A DNA stretch of 64,000 bases from Methanoculleus bourgensis MS2 (GTDB lineage: Archaea > Halobacteriota > Methanomicrobia > Methanomicrobiales > Methanoculleaceae): positions 1,240,001 to 1,304,000 of the forward strand of contig NC_018227.2 in the NCBI RefSeq assembly GCF_000304355.2, read 5' to 3'. The translations under genes were made by a program, and so were the position numbers. The stretch's first letter is position 1. Each line of letters opens with the position of its first letter. Below, in pieces: positions 59,159-64,000 of this stretch. The notes under the pieces were generated by a model, which saw only the letters and a program-made list of their open reading frames with translations, was not told the origin of the DNA and did not search any database.

Positions 59159-59332
59159 ATGGGGGTGAGAGACCTGGGTCGGATCTGTAGCCCGTTCATC
59201 GTTCTTGAGTGCAGCCGGGAGTGCGGTTTCTCCCGGATCTACAACGAACCCACCGAGGAGCAGAGCAGGGAGATCGCCGGGATGAAGGTCTGTCCTGCCT
59301 GTGGCGCCCCGGTCCGGCGAAGATTCTTCTGA
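59159..59332 (+). CDS. Small zinc-ribbon protein (57 aa)
   Basis: Fifty-seven residues with C-x3-C (LECSRECGF) and C-x2-C (KVCPACG) pairs, probably one zinc site. The start is uncertain (ATG 59,159; GTG 59,144 or 59,165 are alternatives). It overlaps the start of the next gene by one base (TGATG), so the two are coupled. Confidence 0.6.
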   Translation: MGVRDLGRICSPFIVLECSRECGFSRIYNEPTEEQSREIAGMKVCPACGAPVRRRFF

Positions 59333-60093
59333 TGGCGGGGGAGCGATTGCCCGCGGAACGCTACTGGGAGATCGATCTCGCCCGGGGCATCGCCGTCGTG
59401 ACGATGATCGTCTTCCACTCCGCCTTCGACCTCAACTTCTTCGAGGTCCTGCCGCTGAACGTCTCCAGCGGGTTCCTCCGGATGCTTGCCTACCTGACCG
59501 CATCGACGTTCATATTCATCGTCGGGGTATCCTTCACCATCAGCTACGCCAGGGCGGAGCGGCGGCTGGCGAGACACGACCTTGCGCTTAAGTACATCAG
59601 GCGTGGTCTTGGGATATTCTCCCTGGGCCTCGTCATCACCGCCGTCACCTGGTTTTTCCTTCCTTCGGTCTACATCGTCTTTGGCATCCTGCACTTCATC
59701 GGCATCGCAATCCTGCTGGCCCCGCTCTTTGTGCGGTTCGGCACGACAAACGTCATCCTGGGCACCGCCTGCATCATCGCCGGCTACGTTACAAACACCG
59801 TCCCGGGCCCGTGGCCGCTCCTCTGGCTCGGGATCCATCCGGCATCCTTTATGAGCCTCGATTACGTGCCGCTTCTCCCCTGGTTCGGCCTTGTTCTCAT
59901 CGGTATGTCCTGCGGGTACCTCTTCTACCCGGGCGGAGAGCGGGGTTTTTCGTTCCGGGCGACGGAACCGGTGGTTGCGCGGCCGTTCTCGACTCTCGGC
60001 CGGCACTCGCTCCTCATCTACTTCCTGCATCAGCCCCTCATCATCCTCGTGATCGCGGTCCTCACGCCCGGTGTAATGCCAGGTATCTGGTGA
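59332..60093 (+). CDS. DUF1624/heparan-alpha-glucosaminide acetyltransferase-like membrane protein
   Basis: A 253-residue polytopic protein. The start RYWEIDLARGIAVVTMIVFHSAFDLNFF carries the E-x-D-x-x-R-G motif of the DUF1624/HGSNAT acyltransferase-like family. About eight helices follow, ending LIYFLHQPLIILVIAVL. It probably transfers or handles acyl groups at the membrane; the substrate is unknown. Confidence 0.82.
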   Translation: MAGERLPAERYWEIDLARGIAVVTMIVFHSAFDLNFFEVLPLNVSSGFLRMLAYLTASTFIFIVGVSFTISYARAERRLARHDLALKYIRRGLGIFSLGLVITAVTWFFLPSVYIVFGILHFIGIAILLAPLFVRFGTTNVILGTACIIAGYVTNTVPGPWPLLWLGIHPASFMSLDYVPLLPWFGLVLIGMSCGYLFYPGGERGFSFRATEPVVARPFSTLGRHSLLIYFLHQPLIILVIAVLTPGVMPGIW

Positions 60094-60250
60094 TGGGGCG
60101 CCCCCTCCCGGCAGGAGGTGTTTCACATGAGGCAGCACCACATGCTGCAGACGTGGAAACGGCCTGTTCCCGGGTTCCACCCGTGCGGTGGATCGTGGTG
60201 GCCAATCGCGTCTGGTGGAGGGAGAGGGGAGGGCGCGAATCTCTCCTCAA

Positions 60251-61906
60251 TCACAGAAAAAGCGGAACGTCCTCGAAAGCCCGGACGTCAAAGACCCCGC
60301 GCTCCGTGACCCGCACCTCGGGGATGACGGTCAGGGCGAGGAACGAGAGGTACATGAAGGGGTTCTCGACCGCGCCGAGCCGCCGGGCATGCTCTTCGAG
60401 AGCGCCTAGGCGCCCCACGACCTCCTCATGGGGAAGGGCCGACATAAGCCCCGCACATTCGAGGGGGAGGGTGGTCACGTCGTCGCCGGAGACCACCACG
60501 AGCCCCCCTCCGAGCCGGACCACTTCCCCGATGGCACGGATGATCTCGCCGTCATCGACCCCGACAGCGACGATGTTGTGGGAGTCGTGAGAGACCGACC
60601 CGGCAAGCGCCCCCTCATGCAGGCCGAAACCCTGGACGAGCCCGACCCCGGAGCCGCCCGCCCGGTAGCGGTCGGTGACGACCGCCTTGAGGATATCACG
60701 GTCGGTGTCCGGGATGGCGGTGGCGTCCACCATGTAGCGCAGGTCGCGGGTGACGATCTGTCCGGGCACGATGCCGATCACCCGGGCCTCCCCCCGGCCG
60801 GTGATCCGGATATCCCCGGGCTCCGGCACACGGACCCGCAACGGAGCCGCAGGGCAGGCCGGGGGGCGGTAGCCGGTATCAACCACCTCGACGCCACACT
60901 TGAACGTCCGGGCGACGCGGAACCGGTCGGGGTCGTCGACGACGCAGAAGTCGGCAAGCCTCCCGGGAGCGATGGCGCCCCGGTCATGGAGCCCGAACCG
61001 CCCGGCAGCGGAGAGCGTGGCCATGCGGAGCGCCTGCTCGACCTCGAGGCCGCACGCGACCGCCTTCCTGATGCAGTCATCGATGTGCCCCTCGCGAGCG
61101 AGCATATCGGCGTGCCGGTCGTCGGTGGCAAAGCAGCACCGCGCCGCCGTGCAGGCATCCACGAGCGGGAGAAGGTCGCGGAGGTTCTGCTCGGTCGAGC
61201 CCTCGCGGATCATGATGTACATCCCGCGGAGGAGTTTCTCTCTCGCCTCCGCAAACGTCGTGCACTCGTGGTCGCTCTGGACCCCGGCGTAGATGTAGGC
61301 GTTCAGATCTCTGCCGGAGAGGAGCGGCGCATGACCGTCGATGATCTCGAAGAGGTCCATCTTCGCCCGGAGGTCCGGTTCCCCGGTGAGAACGCCGGGG
61401 ACGTTCATCACCTCGGCAAGCCCGATGACTTCTTCCCGGCCCCGGAACCGGACGAGGTCTTCGGCCGTGAGCACGGCGCCGCCGGCATCAAGAGGTGTTG
61501 CCGGGACACAGGACGGGAGCATCATCAGGATATCGAGCGGCGTCCGTGCAGCCTCGGCGAGCAGGTACTCGATCCCGGGCGCCCCGCAGACGTTGGCGAT
61601 CTCGTGGGGATCGGCGATCACGGTCGTAGTACCACGCGCAAGGACGAGCCGGGCATACTCGGGCGGCGTGAGAAGAGAACTCTCGATGTGGACATGGGCG
61701 TCGATCAGCCCGGGCACCACGTAGGCGCCGGCGAGGTCGTACTCCTGCTTCCCCTGATAGTCCCCGAGGCCGACGACGTAGCCGTCTTTCACCGCGAAGT
61801 CCACGCGCTCCCAGGTGCACACAAAGGGGTTGAAGACCTCGGCCCCGGAGAAGACAGTATCCGCCGGCTCAAGCCCCCGTGCTGCCGCAAGTCCCGTCCG
61901 GTTCAG
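60251..61906 (-). CDS. ade: Adenine deaminase, apparent CTG start
   Basis: A 551-residue amidohydrolase. Metal and catalytic motifs: GLIDAHVHIESSLLTP, DPHEIANVCG, VQSDHECT and FATDDRH. The frame holds coding sequence (PADTVFSGAEVFNPF) upstream of the first GTG (61,822), as family members require, but no ATG, GTG or TTG there. CTG 61,904-61,906 lies 6 nt after GGAGGT and overlaps the lipoprotein stop as CTGA, the pattern of an ATGA overlap. It converts adenine to hypoxanthine. Confidence 0.9.
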   Translation of the reverse strand: MNRTGLAAARGLEPADTVFSGAEVFNPFVCTWERVDFAVKDGYVVGLGDYQGKQEYDLAGAYVVPGLIDAHVHIESSLLTPPEYARLVLARGTTTVIADPHEIANVCGAPGIEYLLAEAARTPLDILMMLPSCVPATPLDAGGAVLTAEDLVRFRGREEVIGLAEVMNVPGVLTGEPDLRAKMDLFEIIDGHAPLLSGRDLNAYIYAGVQSDHECTTFAEAREKLLRGMYIMIREGSTEQNLRDLLPLVDACTAARCCFATDDRHADMLAREGHIDDCIRKAVACGLEVEQALRMATLSAAGRFGLHDRGAIAPGRLADFCVVDDPDRFRVARTFKCGVEVVDTGYRPPACPAAPLRVRVPEPGDIRITGRGEARVIGIVPGQIVTRDLRYMVDATAIPDTDRDILKAVVTDRYRAGGSGVGLVQGFGLHEGALAGSVSHDSHNIVAVGVDDGEIIRAIGEVVRLGGGLVVVSGDDVTTLPLECAGLMSALPHEEVVGRLGALEEHARRLGAVENPFMYLSFLALTVIPEVRVTERGVFDVRAFEDVPLFL

Positions 61907-62262
61907 GGCGCTACCTCCAGGTCGCGGATGACGGACGCTCTCCGTTCATCACCGACGAATACGGTCAGAAAGACTTTGTACGCGCCGGGTTGCAGGTCCA
62001 CCGGGACTGTGTATTCGTTCTGCCCCTGGTCGAGGTTGACGTACCATGCTTTACAGAAGACTTCGTTCTGTTCAAACGCCTCCACCTCCATGATCGTTAC
62101 CTGGAGCACAGCGCTCTCAACAGGCTTATCAGTGTTCTCCACGTTGATCTCCAGGATGCCACCCTCGTAGGTCACTTCCTGGAACGTCGTGGAGAGGCAC
62201 CCTGCAGCCCCGGTGAGAACGGCAAGGACCAGTATCAGAAATGGCACATACTTTCTGGACAT
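61903..62262 (-). CDS. Small lipoprotein
   Basis: A 119-residue protein with a signal peptide and lipobox-like cysteine (LTGAAGC, residues ~16-22). The mature part is beta-rich (ILEINVENTDKPVESAVLQVTIMEVE...YTVPVDLQPGAYKVFLTVFV), like a small FxLYD or Ig-like domain. It is coupled to adenine deaminase by the CTGA overlap, although the functional link is unclear. Confidence 0.75.
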   Translation of the reverse strand: MSRKYVPFLILVLAVLTGAAGCLSTTFQEVTYEGGILEINVENTDKPVESAVLQVTIMEVEAFEQNEVFCKAWYVNLDQGQNEYTVPVDLQPGAYKVFLTVFVGDERRASVIRDLEVAP

Positions 62263-62373
62263 CCAACCGGTAGAGAGCCGAAAGATGGTTTACCCGGATA
62301 ATGCGAGCCATACCAAACTTCTGGCACTACCATATTCACCTCCTCTACTTATTCACAGTTTAGGCTGAAATTA

Positions 62374-62480
62374 GTGAACTACCCCGCGCTCTCGGGCGGG
62401 GCTTCCTGCTTCATGGACAATACTTGCATCACCGAGATGTGATGCAGCGGTATCCTCTCCACAGGCTCCAAGGGCTGTTC
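62374..62480 (-). ncRNA. Probable omega-RNA scaffold region of the second TnpB element
   Basis: The 3' end of tnpB carries a strong CCCCGC/GCGGGG-type hairpin and the same GGGGTAGTTCAC terminus as the first element. By analogy with characterised TnpB systems, the guide scaffold is transcribed from here into the flank. Confidence 0.42.
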
Positions 62481-63566
62481 CATCCCCACGCGGTGAATAT
62501 TCACCGCCGCATTATAGTCTCGATCCGCAACAAACCCGCAATACGGACATTCGTGGACTCTCACGGAGAGATCCTTCTTCACGATCCTTCCACAGTTTGA
62601 GCACATCTGCGTCGTATCCCGGGGATCGACTCGAATGAATTCCGTACCAGCACTTTCAGCCTTGTACGAGAGAAATGCTAAGAACCGCCCCCACGATGCA
62701 TCATGGATACTTCTGCGGAGTCCGCGAGATTTGCCGTTTTCTTTGAGATACTTGACATTCAGATCTTCGACACAGATCGTCGCATAGGCAGCAACGTATC
62801 GACGGGAGAGTTTATGCAGGAAATCGTTCTTCTGGTTGGTGATATGAGCATAGGCCTTCTCCAGTTTCTTCTTTGCGTTCTCCCGGTTCTTTGAACCCCG
62901 CTGTTTCCGGGCAACACGCTGCTGCAACTTCTTCATCCGAGCCCGTGATCGTTCAGAGAACCGGGGATTCGCGATCACCCTGCCATCGCTATCGACCGCA
63001 AACGAGTTCAGACCGACATCAATCCCAACCGACCGCCCTTCTCTCCGGGGTGCGGCGACCTCCTGGTCCGCCTGAATGATGACGTACCATTCGTCACCGG
63101 AACGGGTGATCAAGACACCCTTCACCTCTCCTGAGTATGGTCGGTGCATCGAAAACGGAATGGTCCCGATCTTTGAGAAGGTGATGAACTCACCTTCGCA
63201 GTCGATCGTGAACCCGGACTGATTATAGTTGAGCGTACGATACCGCGCTGCACTCTTGAACCGGAGTTTGCCGATCTTTCGACCATTCTTCTTTGTTTCT
63301 GAGAGAGCGCGAATGTTACTCCAGAGGGTATAGTTGACCATCTGGAGAACTTTGGAGTACACATCCTTGAGTGCAGGGTGCTCCTCTTTCAGGGTGACAA
63401 TTCGTGCTTGAGTCTTCTGCATCGTCAGGGAGGATCCGTTCTCGCGCGCAGTGTTGCATTCTTCAAGGAGCGTGTTGTAGAGCCACCTACAGGTATCAAG
63501 TGCTTCATGCAACCGTGCTTCTCCAGCTGCATCCGGATATGCACGATACTTGTAGGAAACGATCAT
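62379..63566 (-). CDS. tnpB: TnpB RNA-guided nuclease, second type
   Basis: A 395-residue TnpB that is only distantly related to the first one. RuvC residues are intact: Asp in SVGIDVGLNSF, Glu in ICVEDLNVKYL and Asp in DRDYNAAVNI. The zinc ribbon (MCSNCG...CPYCG) is complete. Its C-terminal codons again run through the right-end hairpin, where the omega-RNA should lie. Lower GC than the neighbouring genes suggests recent arrival. The start MIVSYKYRAYP at 63,566 is family-typical. Confidence 0.93.
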   Translation of the reverse strand: MIVSYKYRAYPDAAGEARLHEALDTCRWLYNTLLEECNTARENGSSLTMQKTQARIVTLKEEHPALKDVYSKVLQMVNYTLWSNIRALSETKKNGRKIGKLRFKSAARYRTLNYNQSGFTIDCEGEFITFSKIGTIPFSMHRPYSGEVKGVLITRSGDEWYVIIQADQEVAAPRREGRSVGIDVGLNSFAVDSDGRVIANPRFSERSRARMKKLQQRVARKQRGSKNRENAKKKLEKAYAHITNQKNDFLHKLSRRYVAAYATICVEDLNVKYLKENGKSRGLRRSIHDASWGRFLAFLSYKAESAGTEFIRVDPRDTTQMCSNCGRIVKKDLSVRVHECPYCGFVADRDYNAAVNIHRVGMEQPLEPVERIPLHHISVMQVLSMKQEAPPESAG

Positions 63567-63660
63567 ACCGTGTTTACATAGAATACCCCGAGAGATATGC
63601 CTATCGATACGAAGAAGGGCGGCTCTGCTCTCATCCCCGGCCTGAAGACCGGGGACTTCC

Positions 63661-64000
63661 CGCGCCGCCCCGCACGCCCCCACGATTTAAAAGATTGTTA
63701 AAAAAGCGGGCTTTGGATACGTTCTCGATTCTGATTGATGCCCGGTGGTCCGGTGGTGGGGGCCTCCCCCGGACGTGGTAGCCGCCGGGAAGCCCGGTCC
63801 AGGTGTGAAGCGACCATGAGGCGTAGCGAGAGGCTGCACGGATGAAGTCGGCCTGCTCGCCCCGGGCAGTGAACCGGGGGATGGGGAGGCCCATTGGCGC
63901 TAACCTTCCGTAGGTGAATGAATCCCCATTGGTCGCTGGAATCTCAGTGGAAATAGAGATTTTTGGGGCGATCGATGAGCCCGACCGGTCCGCTCCGGAG
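63661..64000. other. Right-hand gap with repeat remnants
   Basis: No gene is supported. It contains a T-A rich TTTAAAAGATTGTTAAAAAA block (63,686-63,705; possible promoter), a hairpin of CCGG-rich sequence and the AGAGGCTGCACGGATGAA segment shared with 53.37 kb. Confidence 0.4.

Larger units (their letters stand above)
62374..63660 (-). mobile_element. IS200/IS605 (IS1341-type) element encoding only TnpB, copy 2
   Basis: The right end (62,374) has the same GGGGTAGTTCAC ending and GC hairpin as the element at 1.6-2.9 kb. The left end is not sharp; a CCCCGGTCTTCAGGCCGGGG-type hairpin sits near 63,637-63,656. No TnpA gene is present. Confidence 0.7.

Noticed and set aside
60428-62170. A 580-codon open frame opposite adenine deaminase and the lipoprotein
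   Set aside because: Antisense to well-supported genes; its composition (Gly, Asp, Val, Arg) is a reverse-complement artefact with no recognisable fold.

Overview
The window looks like chromosomal DNA of a hydrogenotrophic methanogen of the Methanomicrobiales, most likely Methanoculleus-like. It is GC-rich and carries a complete Eha-type energy-converting [NiFe] hydrogenase operon that runs directly into formylmethanofuran dehydrogenase genes, a methanogenesis marker 8 (DUF2099) gene, archaeal Hef, archaeal GlyRS, UPF0147 and UPF0173 genes, TATA boxes and some apparently leaderless genes. The genus is inferred from gene content and style only.

Layout. 1-3.1 kb: ABC exporter genes, a gene cut short beside a TnpB (IS605/IS1341-type) element, and a small membrane protein. 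3.2-11.2 kb: housekeeping genes (YjbQ, UPF0147, SSSCA1-like zinc protein, Hef, GlyRS, an HTH protein, UPF0173). 11.2-12.1 kb: four miniature inverted-repeat elements in series. 12.8-16.3 kb: a coupled three-gene unit of corrinoid protein, MtaA/UroD-like protein and DUF1638-GAF-histidine kinase. 16,337-32,825: a 16.5-kb integrated element with a tyrosine integrase. It split a tRNA-Leu(UAG) gene in the anticodon loop; the 3' half lies at the left end and the 5' half at the right end, and the two rejoin into a perfect 85-nt tRNA. The element carries its own complete, divergent tRNA-Leu(UAG) just inside the right end. Its cargo is a small-gene operon, an OGG-fold/TPR-CSD/small-protein operon divergent from a CARF-HTH regulator, an intact ISH3-type IS, a DUF4268 protein, two virus-like small proteins, an Orc1/Cdc6 variant, a YaaA-like/HEAT protein, a NERD-UvrD helicase and a zinc-ribbon protein: an accreted replication and defence cargo. 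33.6-35.1 kb: TrkH. 35.5-46.5 kb: Eha hydrogenase (14 cistrons including a four-cluster ferredoxin) plus FwdDBAC plus a tiny zinc-ribbon protein, nearly all with start/stop overlaps. 47-53 kb: two paralogous FAD/Rieske oxidoreductases and a TreT-like glycosyltransferase, separated by repeat clusters. 53.5-57.5 kb: a secreted GYWKNHP protein, an excisionase-type HTH protein, and a CARF-PIN-HAD operon. 57.5-64 kb: more miniature elements, marker protein 8, an acyltransferase-like membrane protein, a lipoprotein, adenine deaminase (apparent CTG start) and a second TnpB.

How the genes work together. The Eha-Fwd cluster couples membrane-potential-driven ferredoxin reduction to the first step of CO2 reduction. 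The corrinoid-MtaA-kinase unit looks like a methyl-corrinoid sensing or methyl-transfer module rather than a full methylotrophic pathway, since no MtaB-type gene is present. Two independent CARF genes occur with no CRISPR array or cas gene in view. The non-coding space is dominated by miniature elements that target YTAG-like sites, a GC-rich dispersed repeat, and unusual strings of short hairpins.
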